From assembly GCA_011051075.1 (NCBI GenBank), contig DREN01000249.1:1-26597 (forward strand): a DNA stretch of 26,597 nt, given 5' to 3'. Position 1 is the stretch's first letter, and each line of letters begins with the position of its first letter. This DNA comes from Deltaproteobacteria bacterium. Its GTDB lineage: Bacteria > Desulfobacterota > DSM-4660 > Desulfatiglandales > Desulfatiglandaceae. Below, one piece after another: positions 1-7,404 of this stretch. The notes beneath the pieces were generated by a model that had not been told where the DNA came from, did not search any database, and worked only from the letters and a program-made list of their open reading frames with translations. Made by a program: the position numbers and the translations under genes.

Positions 1-249
1 CCTCAAGGAGCGCAGGCGAGCCGCAAATCTGTGGTTGCTCCCGCGCAAAGATCAGATTCCGCAAAGGCCAAGGCCCGGCGGAAACGTACCAAAGACAATC
101 TCTCGGTACACAGTTTCTGGACCTTGCTCAAGGACCTGGCCACCATTTGCAAAAGCCGTGTACAACCGCATTTCCCTGCTGCCCCAGCCTTTGACAAGAT
201 CACTCTACCCACACCGGTGCAGCATAGGGCATCAAACTTCTGCGTGTAA
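1..249 (+). pseudogene. C-terminal fragment of an IS1634/IS4-type transposase
   Basis: The first reading frame is open from the window edge to the TAA at 247-249 and has no credible start inside the window, so this is the tail of a gene that begins upstream. The 82 visible residues contain a basic stretch (KAKARRKRTKDN), then a segment like VHSFWTLLKDLATICKSRV and a terminal PTPVQHRASNF. From memory this order resembles the C-terminal tails of IS1634-like DDE transposases (VHSFxxLLxxLxTI ... TPTPLQxxAFxLL). No catalytic residue is visible, so the call rests on the tail alone. Whether the full element is intact cannot be judged. The right end of the insertion sequence should lie within roughly the next 100 bases; I could not pick out its inverted repeat. 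Confidence 0.55.
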
Positions 250-369
250 GATTATGATGTACCCAGTACAGACAATTTAGATCTTACCAATGTTTATTCA
301 TTACAATGACTTATATCATTCTCAATCAGGAACTTCGGGTTAGTAGGGATTAGGGGGAGGGGAGACTTT

Positions 370-1509
370 ATGGCTACACTGGGAGATAGTCTTACGATCA
401 ACGGTATGCGGCTTCGAAACAGGATCGTCCTACCGCCTCTGACCACCAACTACGGCGGCCCTGAAGGGGAGGTTACAGAGGCTATACTGCGGTTCTACAG
501 GGAACGGGCAAGGCACGTGGGCCTGGTAATAGTGGAGGCAACAGCCGTGCGCCCGGATGGCAGGATTGTGCCGGGAAGCCTGGGTCTGTGGGAGGATGGG
601 CAGATTGAGGGCATGTCTCGTCTGGCAGCCTCCATCAGAGGGGCCGGTGCAGCGTCCGTTGTGCAGATCAGCCATGCCGGGGCCCGTTGTTTGCCTGCAG
701 GCGGTGAAATGCAAGGGGCATCACCCTCAGGCTTTGCCTTCGGGCCCGATATAACCCCCATCACCATGAGCCTTGCCCAGATCAGTGCAATGGTTTCGGA
801 ATTCGCAGTGGCTGCGGCCCGGGCCGCTGACGCAGGCTTTGACGGGATGGAGATACACGGGGCCCACTTCTATCTCATCAGTCAGTTCCTCTCTCCCCTC
901 ACAAACAAGAGGGATGACCGCTACGGGGGTGAGGCCGAAGGTCGTGCCACCTTTGCCGTTGAGGTGGTCAGGGCTGTGAGGGAAAGGGTTGGTAAGGGCT
1001 ATCCCATCCTGTTTCGCATTAACGCCGTGGAGAGGGTTGAAGGGGGGCAGAGCGTTGAAGATGCCCTCGGGGTAAGCCGGATTCTGGCAGGGGAGGGTGT
1101 GGATGCTCTGGATGTATCTCTGGTGCCCATGGCCTCCTGGAGGGAAGTGGACGGCAAGCGGTTCCTGGCCCCCCAGTCTGCCTTTTCAGAGGATGAGCCT
1201 GCCGGCGCAGGCGTCCCCCTGGCAGCGGGAATAAGGGAGGCCGCGGGCATCCCGGTGATTGCGGTCGGCAAGCTCGGCCAGGGCCCAGTGGCGGCCCGAT
1301 CCATTGAGAATTCGCAGGTGGATATGATCGCCATAGGCCGTCAGATGATAGCCGATCCCGACTGCGCAGGAAAGATCCTTGGGGGAAAAAATCATGAGGT
1401 TGTCCCCTGTGAGGAGTGCATGACCTGTTTTGCCACCATCAGAGCAGGGAAACCCATGGCGTGCAAGGTGAACCGGGACCTGCCGGGAGGATCTGGCTCC
1501 TCATCCTGA
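370..1509 (+). CDS. NADH:flavin oxidoreductase, old yellow enzyme family, FMN and 4Fe-4S
   Basis: A 379-residue protein of the class II old yellow enzyme group, probably a cytoplasmic enoate or enoyl-CoA type reductase; the substrate is unknown. Visible motifs are an N-terminal LRNRIVLPPLTTNYGG strand that shapes the FMN site, QISHAGAR (about 99-106), the active-site HGAH pair (163-166) followed by QFLSPLTNKRDDRYGG, and GRQMIADPD near the phosphate-binding end of the barrel. Cys347, Cys350, Cys353 and Cys365 form the CxxCxxC-x11-C pattern that binds a 4Fe-4S cluster in 2,4-dienoyl-CoA reductase and trimethylamine dehydrogenase. Those relatives carry a further FAD/NAD(P) domain of about 270 residues; here the protein ends 14 residues after the last Cys in a Gly/Ser tail, so it probably needs a separate electron donor. 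An AGGGGAG ribosome site precedes the ATG. It converges on the GtrA gene with 6 bases between stops. Confidence 0.88.
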   Translation: MATLGDSLTINGMRLRNRIVLPPLTTNYGGPEGEVTEAILRFYRERARHVGLVIVEATAVRPDGRIVPGSLGLWEDGQIEGMSRLAASIRGAGAASVVQISHAGARCLPAGGEMQGASPSGFAFGPDITPITMSLAQISAMVSEFAVAAARAADAGFDGMEIHGAHFYLISQFLSPLTNKRDDRYGGEAEGRATFAVEVVRAVRERVGKGYPILFRINAVERVEGGQSVEDALGVSRILAGEGVDALDVSLVPMASWREVDGKRFLAPQSAFSEDEPAGAGVPLAAGIREAAGIPVIAVGKLGQGPVAARSIENSQVDMIAIGRQMIADPDCAGKILGGKNHEVVPCEECMTCFATIRAGKPMACKVNRDLPGGSGSSS

Positions 1510-1515
1510 TCCCCA

Positions 1516-2001
1516 TCATGTGCGACGAGGCCTTGACGCGAATGTCCAGAAATCGTTCAAGATATACACGAATACGGCCGCCAGCACGATGGATATGACG
1601 TTTGCAAGCAGATAGTGGACAAGGCGTGCAAGGAGTATTGTAATCAGGTACTGCAGAAAGATGGCAATTCCGCAGGCCAGGTAGTACTGGGCCATCTGGA
1701 TGAAAAATCCCGAGCCTGCCGCTCTTTTCCGGTCACCCCAGGTCCACCAGCGGTTCCAGAGATAGTTGTTCAGGGTTGCGATAAAAATGGCTATGCTTAG
1801 GGAAAACTGAAGACGCCTTTCAGCGGGAAAAATACCCGTCAGTACGTAGTTCTGATTTACGTAGAGCACCACCAGGTTAACCACTGTTCCCGATAGTCCA
1901 ACGGTCCCGAACCTGACGAACCTGTGCCTGATTATCCCCTTCAAGTGAGGCTTCAAAAAAGGCCGGCTAACGGCCTGCCCCTGTTTTCCCCTGCAGGTCA
2001 T
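1516..2001 (-). CDS. GtrA-like membrane protein
   Basis: A 161-residue protein of the GtrA family, small four-helix membrane proteins thought to help move polyprenyl-linked sugars across the inner membrane. Family landmarks are visible: FVRFGTVGLSGTVVNLVVLY in the first helix, NNYLWNRWWTW at the start of the second loop, and ANVISIVLAAVFVYILNDFWTF in the last helix. Length is normal for the family (about 120-170). The start codon overlaps the stop of the upstream glycosyltransferase by 4 bases (ATGA type), so the two are almost certainly translated together. This suggests work on a lipid-linked or cell-surface glycan. The first 25 residues are polar and basic and could be cytoplasmic. Confidence 0.85.
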   Translation of the reverse strand: MTCRGKQGQAVSRPFLKPHLKGIIRHRFVRFGTVGLSGTVVNLVVLYVNQNYVLTGIFPAERRLQFSLSIAIFIATLNNYLWNRWWTWGDRKRAAGSGFFIQMAQYYLACGIAIFLQYLITILLARLVHYLLANVISIVLAAVFVYILNDFWTFASRPRRT

Positions 2002-3236
2002 ACCTTTCCGGCGGGCTGCCCATGTTCATCACCCGGGACCGGCCCGCCCTTCAGCAGGGCGTAGGCCCTGTCAAGCACCTTTTCCACGCTTAGGGACTTG
2101 AGACAGAGATTATTTCCGTCACATGGGGAGTTTCTGTGGTTGTACGCGGTGAGGCAGGGCGAGCATGAGAGAGGGTGATGGAGGGCGACCGATTTATCGT
2201 CAAGAGGGCCGTAGAGGGCAGGGGTTTCCGGGCCAAAAAGAACAATGGCGGGTATGGGAGTTAAAGAGGCAAAATGCCCTGGGCCCCCGTCGTTTGTTAT
2301 GAGGAGTGCGGCAAGGTGGAACAGGGTGATGAGTTCGTGGAGCTTTCTGGTATATCCGGTAAGGTCGATGGCCAATTCGCTCCGGCAAGCGGCAAGGATT
2401 GCCTCCGCAAGTCCAGCATCCTGTTTCATGCCGATGATTCCTGCGGCGTAGCCTTTCTCTATGAGGTCCTGCGCCGCCGCGCAGAAATGCCCCAGGGGCC
2501 ACGCCCGTATTGGGAGCAGTCCTCCTCCCGGATATATGAGAACGAGCTTTTTCCCTTCCAGTTGGGGAAAATCTCCCATCAGCCTCTTCTCCATTTCCTC
2601 AACGCTCCCCCTGTCCAGGGCCGGAGGGGGGGGAATATGGTCGTCCATTTTTCGTTTCACGAGCGGCATATGGTCCAACTCGATGGCCTTCGCGAGATTC
2701 AGGTACTGCCGGGATATATGGTGATAGGGGTTGTACAGGACCGGCCGGTTAATGAAGTGCCCCCTGTAAAGCCCTTCCTGGGTATGGGGATGGAACCCCA
2801 CGCGTATCTCAGCCCCGCTGAGAAAGGAGTATATACTGCTTATCCTGGAAAAAAGTTCACAGTCAATGACCGTATCGATCTCTTTTATACGGATCCCTCT
2901 GAGCGCCCTGATGCTGTCCCGGATAAGCCCTGAAAACGAATCGCCGTCAACCGTGAAGATATTTTCAGGGGGGATGAGGTCAAGGACTTCCAGGCATTCC
3001 GCGTTTCGCTTGAACACCATTGCGTAGATGGGGGCCTCCTGGTACTTTTCCCTGAGAAAGGTGAACATGGGACGTGCAAGCACCAGGCTTCCCATCTCGG
3101 AGAGGAGGATTACCAGGATTCCTTTCGGGTCTGACTTGAGGCCGCGCCCTCTGTCTTTCCTGGGAAACAGGGAGAGTATCCCGCAGAGAACTGTCCCCGC
3201 GGTCCTGTCAATTCTTCGCTGCAGATCGATGTCCAT
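1998..3236 (-). CDS. Glycosyltransferase family 9 (heptosyltransferase-like)
   Basis: A 412-residue GT-B fold protein resembling ADP-heptose:LPS heptosyltransferases. The N-terminal half carries GILVILLSEMGSLVLARPMF, the usual first beta strand and loop. The C-terminal nucleotide-sugar half has VLIYPGGGLLPIRAWPLGHF and ALLITNDGGPGHFASLTPIPAIVLFGPETP, the conserved GPxHxAxxxxxPxxxLFGxT-like block of GT9. A late Cys cluster (CSPCLTAYNHRNSPCDGNNLC) matches the CxxC...C...C insert of this family. It would act at the cytoplasmic face on a sugar acceptor for LPS or another surface glycan; the exact sugar cannot be read from sequence. It is the first gene of a two-gene minus-strand unit with GtrA. 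No strong ribosome site precedes the ATG, so the start is less certain than the family call. Confidence 0.85.
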   Translation of the reverse strand: MDIDLQRRIDRTAGTVLCGILSLFPRKDRGRGLKSDPKGILVILLSEMGSLVLARPMFTFLREKYQEAPIYAMVFKRNAECLEVLDLIPPENIFTVDGDSFSGLIRDSIRALRGIRIKEIDTVIDCELFSRISSIYSFLSGAEIRVGFHPHTQEGLYRGHFINRPVLYNPYHHISRQYLNLAKAIELDHMPLVKRKMDDHIPPPPALDRGSVEEMEKRLMGDFPQLEGKKLVLIYPGGGLLPIRAWPLGHFCAAAQDLIEKGYAAGIIGMKQDAGLAEAILAACRSELAIDLTGYTRKLHELITLFHLAALLITNDGGPGHFASLTPIPAIVLFGPETPALYGPLDDKSVALHHPLSCSPCLTAYNHRNSPCDGNNLCLKSLSVEKVLDRAYALLKGGPVPGDEHGQPAGKV

Positions 3237-3747
3237 TTGAACTTGCGCAGACTTGCGGTGTTATCATCCTTGACCGCACAGACTCAATACCTTACAAACA
3301 CAGATGAAGGCCTGGCTGAACGTATCTTCTCATTTATTCCGGGAAAAGCTCCTGTGTCTACACTTTTTCGACCTGTGCGGTTAGGCTTCAGCCATTGTGG
3401 ATAGGGGATCCATCCCGCCCGTGGCGGGAGTCCGTCCGCGGGGGCCTCTTTTCCAGAGGCCGCAAACCCCTATCTCATTGCACAGGGACGGCAGCATGCG
3501 CTTGAAATAAGCTACGGGAAAGCCCCAGGAGAGAGTCTCGGTTGGAGCCTTTACAGGTCTCTGCCTGCTCCGAGGCTCTAATCCGAACTAAGGGGGCGTT
3601 CCATGTCGTGATGGAATATTTTGTTGCGGCCTTTGGAAAAGAGGCCCCCACGGACTAAGGGCAACCGCACAGGTCGCACTTTTTAAGAGTTACGTCTGAA
3701 CCAATAACCCGGGCGTGCCGGCCGCGCCGGAAAAAAGGATATCTGAA
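3237..3747. other. Non-coding gap between divergent genes
   Basis: About 510 bases with no convincing gene on either strand. It separates the minus-strand glycosyltransferase start from the plus-strand TPR protein start. It contains a small perfect hairpin at 3413-3429 (TCCCGCC, loop CGT, GGCGGGA), a near-perfect hairpin at 3532-3579 (AGAGTCTCGG pairing with CCGAGGCTCT), a short palindrome TTCCAT-GTCGTG-ATGGAA around 3599-3616, and the long inverted repeat described separately. Both flanking promoters must lie here, but I found no convincing -35/-10 pair. Confidence 0.6.
3369..3677. repeat. Nested long inverted repeat, about 309 bp
   Basis: Outer arms: CGACCTGTGCGGTT at 3369-3382 and its exact complement AACCGCACAGGTCG at 3664-3677. 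Inner arms: 32 bases at 3434-3465 against 3624-3655, matching in 30 positions (one of the two differences would be a G-U pair in RNA). Each inner arm can also fold on itself (GGCCTC...GAGGCC on the left; GGCCT...AGGCC on the right). A further hairpin occupies the centre (3532-3579). The arms are GC-rich and no ORF runs through them. It could be a non-autonomous mobile element, a structured RNA, or the relic of a larger element that lost its middle. Confidence 0.75.
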
Positions 3748-5907
3748 ATGCTCCCCGAGACGTCTTTGTCAGTATGCAGAAAAAATATCTTCGCCTGCGT
3801 CGTTCTCCTTACCCTGATACTGATAGTATACTCCAATACCTTTCACGCCTCGTGGCATTTTGACGATGTAAACAACATCCTGAAGAACAGACCCCTTCAC
3901 CTGTCGGGGCTCGGTCTTACGGAAATCAAAAAGACCTTTACGGCCCACTGGAGCGGCACCGGAAAGCTGTACAGGCCAGTGGCCTGCCTCAGTTTCGCAC
4001 TAAACTACTACCTTGGAGGAACCGAGGTGGCGGGGTATCATTGGGTCAACATCCTAATCCATATCCTGTCATCCATATTCCTCTATCTCTTTGTCTATCA
4101 TACCCTGAATCTTCCCCTTTTGAAAGGGAGATATGGATCAAATTCCTACTTCATAGCACTTCTCTCCGCCACCCTGTGGGCGGTTAACCCTGTTCAGACC
4201 CAGTCCGTTACCTATATTGTTCAACGGATGACCTCCATGGCCGGGATGTTCTCCATCATGGCCATCTACTTTTACCTGAAAGGCAGGATCTCATCCGGAA
4301 ACCCGAAGAAACTCATCCATTACCTTGCGTGCGGCGGCAGCGGCCTGCTGGCATTGGGGTCAAAGGAAACCGCCCTTATGCTTCCCATGGTCATACTCCT
4401 TTACGACCTGTTCCTGATTCAGGGGGTAACAAAGAGAAGCCTCAAGAGGTACTCTCTGTTTTTTCTGATGGCCGTTGTGGTATGCTTAGGTTTTGCCCTT
4501 GTGCTTGAGGGGCCTTCCATACTCGATCCCCAGTGGATAGCTGCTGGTTACTGGAACAAGGGGTTTACCCTGTGGCAAAGGTTGCTGACAGGGCCCCGTA
4601 TCATCCTCTTCTATATATCTCTTCTCCTGTACCCCATGCCGGACCGGCTCTGCCTGGAGCATGGCATTACCCTTTCTACAGGTCTTTTCACCCCGGTATC
4701 AACCCTTATTTCCATCCTGACCCTCGGTCTTATCCTCTCTCTGGCCGTGGCTGTGGCAAAAAAAAGGCCTCTCATATCCTTCTGTATCATCTTTTTCTTT
4801 ATGAACCATCTTGTTGAGGCCTCTGTTTTCCCCCTTGAGCTGATCTTCGAGCATCGAAACTATCTCCCTTCCATGCTCTTTTTCGTCCCCATTGCCATAC
4901 TCTTTTCAGCGGGCATCTCCTATTTTGCCGAAAGGAGGCCTCTCCGGTGGCTTATTACCGGGTTCATGGTCCTTCTCATTGTCGGATGGGGGAACGCCAC
5001 CTTCCTGAGGAACGGCGTCTGGTATTCTGATGAAACCCTCTGGCTGGACTGCGCTGAAAAGTATCCTCAACTGGCAAGGCCCCGCCATAACCTGGGTGTC
5101 TATTACGGTAACAGGGGTATGCCTGAAAAGGCCGTTTCAGAGTACTTAGCCGCCCTGAGCCGGCAGAACCCCAACAACCTCAGGTTCCGCAACTGGACCT
5201 ACTTCAACCTGGGGGCCATCCACGAGAAGCTGGGGAGGGACGATAAGGCGCTTTTTTACTACGACCAGGCCCTGAAACACCAGCCTGCGTTCCCGCCGAC
5301 CCGTGTGCAAAGGGGTATAATCTTCATGAGTAGGGGGAAGTATCCGGAGGCCCGATCGGAGTTTGAAAGAGTCCTTGAGAGCGACCCGGAACATGCCTCC
5401 GCCCATGGGAACCTCGGGTTCCTGTACCTGCTCACCGGCCAGACCAGAAAGGCGATCACCGCCTTCACGATAGCCGTCTCAAAAGACCCCGGGAACCCCG
5501 GGGTTATGCGGCACCTGGGCCTTGCCTTTTACCTCCTGGGAGAAAGGCAGAAGGCCTTCATACACTTCAAAAAGGCCCTGGCACGTGACAATGAAGATCC
5601 CTTTGCCCTCCTGAACCTTGCGATCCTTTACTCCGAAGGGGGGATGGGTCAACGGGCTGAAGATACCATGGACCGGTTCTTTGCCGCCTTCAGGGGAAAC
5701 CCCGTAAAACTGGGCCGGTTCATCAACACCCTGAAACGGGGACCAGGAACCCGCGACGCCCTGGGCCCCTGGAGAAAAAAGGCCCTGGGCCTCGTTGCGC
5801 AAGCCTGCGCCGAGAGGTCCCGTGAATACGGGGACCTGTCGGGCATATGTGGGCTGAAAAAAGGCGGGCAGGCCAGCGGGCCTGTCCGCCTTGATGATAC
5901 GCCATGA
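3748..5907 (+). CDS. Polytopic membrane protein with C-terminal TPR repeats, TMTC-like putative glycosyltransferase
   Basis: A 719-residue protein. Residues 1-430 form a multi-helix membrane domain with about ten hydrophobic segments; residues about 443-650 hold some six tetratricopeptide repeats. The first periplasmic loop carries FDD (38-40), placed like the acidic pair of GT-C type glycosyltransferases such as PMT and TMTC O-mannosyltransferases. Two other blocks typical of the bacterial relatives are visible: NPVQTQSVTYIVQRM (147-161) and FEHRNYLPSM (367-376). The family knowledge suggests transfer of a sugar from a lipid carrier to a protein, with the TPRs holding the target; this is inference. 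I chose the ATG at 3748 because AAGGAT lies 7 bases before it; a GTG 33 bases earlier is also in frame. It ends 5 bases from the stop of the convergent pilin gene, which makes the pilin a candidate target. Confidence 0.75.
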   Translation: MLPETSLSVCRKNIFACVVLLTLILIVYSNTFHASWHFDDVNNILKNRPLHLSGLGLTEIKKTFTAHWSGTGKLYRPVACLSFALNYYLGGTEVAGYHWVNILIHILSSIFLYLFVYHTLNLPLLKGRYGSNSYFIALLSATLWAVNPVQTQSVTYIVQRMTSMAGMFSIMAIYFYLKGRISSGNPKKLIHYLACGGSGLLALGSKETALMLPMVILLYDLFLIQGVTKRSLKRYSLFFLMAVVVCLGFALVLEGPSILDPQWIAAGYWNKGFTLWQRLLTGPRIILFYISLLLYPMPDRLCLEHGITLSTGLFTPVSTLISILTLGLILSLAVAVAKKRPLISFCIIFFFMNHLVEASVFPLELIFEHRNYLPSMLFFVPIAILFSAGISYFAERRPLRWLITGFMVLLIVGWGNATFLRNGVWYSDETLWLDCAEKYPQLARPRHNLGVYYGNRGMPEKAVSEYLAALSRQNPNNLRFRNWTYFNLGAIHEKLGRDDKALFYYDQALKHQPAFPPTRVQRGIIFMSRGKYPEARSEFERVLESDPEHASAHGNLGFLYLLTGQTRKAITAFTIAVSKDPGNPGVMRHLGLAFYLLGERQKAFIHFKKALARDNEDPFALLNLAILYSEGGMGQRAEDTMDRFFAAFRGNPVKLGRFINTLKRGPGTRDALGPWRKKALGLVAQACAERSREYGDLSGICGLKKGGQASGPVRLDDTP

Positions 5908-5912
5908 ACCTG

Positions 5913-6284
5913 TTAGTCGGTGATGTGTCCTCCCGGTCCTGTGAGCGTATAGGTCTTCTCTCCAGATGAATGCGCGGCAGTCATAGTATAGCCGTCGGCG
6001 TCGGCCGAACCTACGGTGACCGTAACGCCCTCAGATGTTGTCAGATCAAGCCCTCCCGAACCTGTCGTCGTCGTATAGGTCTGAGCGTCTACGAAATAGG
6101 CCTCCTGTGCCGTGGCCGCGTTCCTCAGGTCTGACTGGGCCGCGGCGTTGTACGCCCTCGTCCTGTACGCGCTGAACTGAGGTATGGCTATGGCGGCCAG
6201 GATACCGATGATGGCGATAACGATCATCAGCTCGATCAGGGTGAAACCCTTCTGGTCCCTTTTTCTGTTCAGTTTTGTTAACAT
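5913..6284 (-). CDS. pilA: Type IV major pilin (PilA-like)
   Basis: A 123-residue type IVa prepilin. The short basic leader ends at Gly13, followed by Phe14 and the classic FTLIELMIVIAIIGILAAIA helix with Glu at mature position 5, so prepilin peptidase should cut after QKG to leave 110 residues. The mature helix carries aromatic residues at 1, 24, 27, 32, 50, 51 and 57. The C-terminal part is Thr/Ser/Gly-rich (TYTTTTGSGG at about 56-65) and ends TYTLTGPGGHITD. There is no cysteine, so the usual C-terminal disulfide loop is missing. Translation should be strong: AGAAAGGAGGAG lies just before the ATG. It would form an extracellular filament for attachment, motility or DNA uptake. The gene converges with the TMTC-like gene and has a damaged partial copy upstream. 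Confidence 0.93.
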   Translation of the reverse strand: MLTKLNRKRDQKGFTLIELMIVIAIIGILAAIAIPQFSAYRTRAYNAAAQSDLRNAATAQEAYFVDAQTYTTTTGSGGLDLTTSEGVTVTVGSADADGYTMTAAHSSGEKTYTLTGPGGHITD

Positions 6285-6424
6285 GATGCTCCTCCTTTCT
6301 TGCCTATATTTATGTTTTTAATGTGAAAATATCCTCGTATCCTTTTCCTGTAAAGTGAACACCTCCTTTCATTAAAGTTTGGCAACTCATGTATGTTCAA
6401 CTGCTGCTGTGAGCCGGTTTATAC
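6285..6424 (-). promoter_or_regulatory. Pilin upstream leader
   Basis: This is the 5' region of the pilin gene and must hold its leader, probably also its promoter. It is AT-rich near the gene. Two ribosome-binding-like sites are present on the minus strand: AAAGGAGGAG directly before the pilin ATG, and a second, longer match to the anti-Shine-Dalgarno (AAAGGAGGTG, about 6360-6369) with no start codon at a usable distance. I saw no GG-N10-GC pair of the sigma-54 type often used by pilin genes, and no clear -35/-10 pair. Confidence 0.4.
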
Positions 6425-6629
6425 CTAATTGCTCCTCAAGACACCTCCCGGGCCCGTAAGGGTGTAGGTCTTCTCATCCCTGTGGTGATAGGAGGTCAGG
6501 TGTGGCCTTTATCGTCGCCGGCCACACCCAAGGTCACACTCCCTCGGTTGATCTGAGGCCATACCCCTCCAACCGGCTCAGGCCGCCTGTATATGTCCTG
6601 ATTATCTGGATGCATTGCAATAAGTATGC
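6425..6629 (-). pseudogene. 5'-truncated, frameshifted pilin copy
   Basis: Reading the minus strand, this stretch encodes the C-terminal half of a pilin related to the intact gene 140 bases downstream. One frame gives PDNQDIY...GSVTLGVAGDDKGHT, matching the intact VDAQTY...GVTVTVGSADADGYT. A single-base shift then gives LTSYHHRDEKTYTLTGPGG, matching MTAAHSSGEKTYTLTGPGG, and the frame closes at a TAG (6425-6427). No hydrophobic pilin helix, leader or start codon is found upstream, so the copy lacks its whole 5' half. The strongest nucleotide match is the GAGAAGACCTA...CCGGGAGG block. It is most simply a decayed tandem duplicate. Confidence 0.75.
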
Positions 6630-6909
6630 CGTAAAATCATAACGGCCGGCCTAACCCCTGTTTATCCTTTTATATCCAGGTATTACCAATGTACCGCCTG
6701 TGGTATGGAACGGGTTATCCTGTGGTGAAATCCTCGTTCCATCTGTGGAATGACGTAATTTGGACCGAGCATGACAATTTTTGTCAGAACAGGGTCCGTG
6801 GTCTACCCCGGACCCCACGGTAACAGCCCGAGGCGGACGGGTCGGGATTCAGGGCTTATGATGTGAAGGCCCATGGCCCGGACAGGTTATGGCCGAAACC
6901 GCAGATTGG
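6630..6909. other. Gap without a recognisable gene
   Basis: This 280-base stretch lies downstream of the DUF2752 gene (minus) and upstream of the pilin fragment. It holds a small perfect hairpin TGACAA-TTT-TTGTCA (6772-6786) and, close by, two competing stems around GGTCCG...CGGACC and CCGTGG...CCACGG (about 6793-6820). Neither is followed by a T-tract on the minus strand, so I do not call a terminator. No coding frame is convincing. Confidence 0.5.
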
Positions 6910-7404
6910 CTATTTCAGACCCAAGGAGAGTCTGTAGATCCAGTTCAGAAGAACCATGGCTGCCACGAGCCAGCCGGCATGGCGGGATCTCATCAGGAGA
7001 GAAAGGCCGCTTATGAGCCTTACCCCTGCCACGAGGGCTATCACGTTCCAAAGGAATAGAAGCACCGTGGCCCCGTACACGACAGATGACAGGGGGGCGT
7101 TATAAAAGGCCAGGCCCCAGTCCCCTCGGGCCATGGTCCAGAACGAGCGGGTAAAACCGCAGAAGGGACATGGATAGCCTGTCACACTGAGAAAGGTGCA
7201 CTTCATGAGGGGGAGGGTGTCGTTGGAAATCAGGTACGGCAGGAGCAGGGCCGTTCCGGTGATAAGGGCCAGGGGCAGATGGGCCACAACCACGTCCCAG
7301 TAAGAACAGGGGCGTGTCCAAGAAATAGAAGGCGGGCCGGAAAATCTCCCGCTAATTCGCCCTTTTTCAATAACACCCATTTGGCGGCCCTGTTCAGGGC
7401 TCAT
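6910..7404 (-). CDS. DUF2752 family membrane protein
   Basis: A 164-residue membrane protein with three or four hydrophobic segments. The DUF2752 signature is clear in the middle: CTFLSVTGYPCPFCGFTRSFWTMARGDWGLAFYNAPL corresponds to the family pattern CPxxxLTGxPCPxCGxTRA...GDxxxAxxxNPL, here split across about residues 69-105, with the CPFC pair typical of a small metal or redox centre. The function of the family is not known. The start overlaps the 3' end of the upstream membrane-protein gene by 11 bases, suggesting translational coupling; a GGGGAG sits directly against this ATG, closer than usual, so the Met nine codons later is a possible alternative start. Confidence 0.8.
   Translation of the reverse strand: MSPEQGRQMGVIEKGRISGRFSGPPSISWTRPCSYWDVVVAHLPLALITGTALLLPYLISNDTLPLMKCTFLSVTGYPCPFCGFTRSFWTMARGDWGLAFYNAPLSSVVYGATVLLFLWNVIALVAGVRLISGLSLLMRSRHAGWLVAAMVLLNWIYRLSLGLK

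Noticed and set aside
35..280. An 81-codon plus-strand frame at the window start
   Set aside because: Out of frame with the transposase-like tail (frame of base 1), which has the more coherent sequence.
2274..2933. A 219-codon plus-strand frame opposite the glycosyltransferase
   Set aside because: It lies wholly antisense to a gene with clear GT9 motifs, shows no family features and has no ribosome site.
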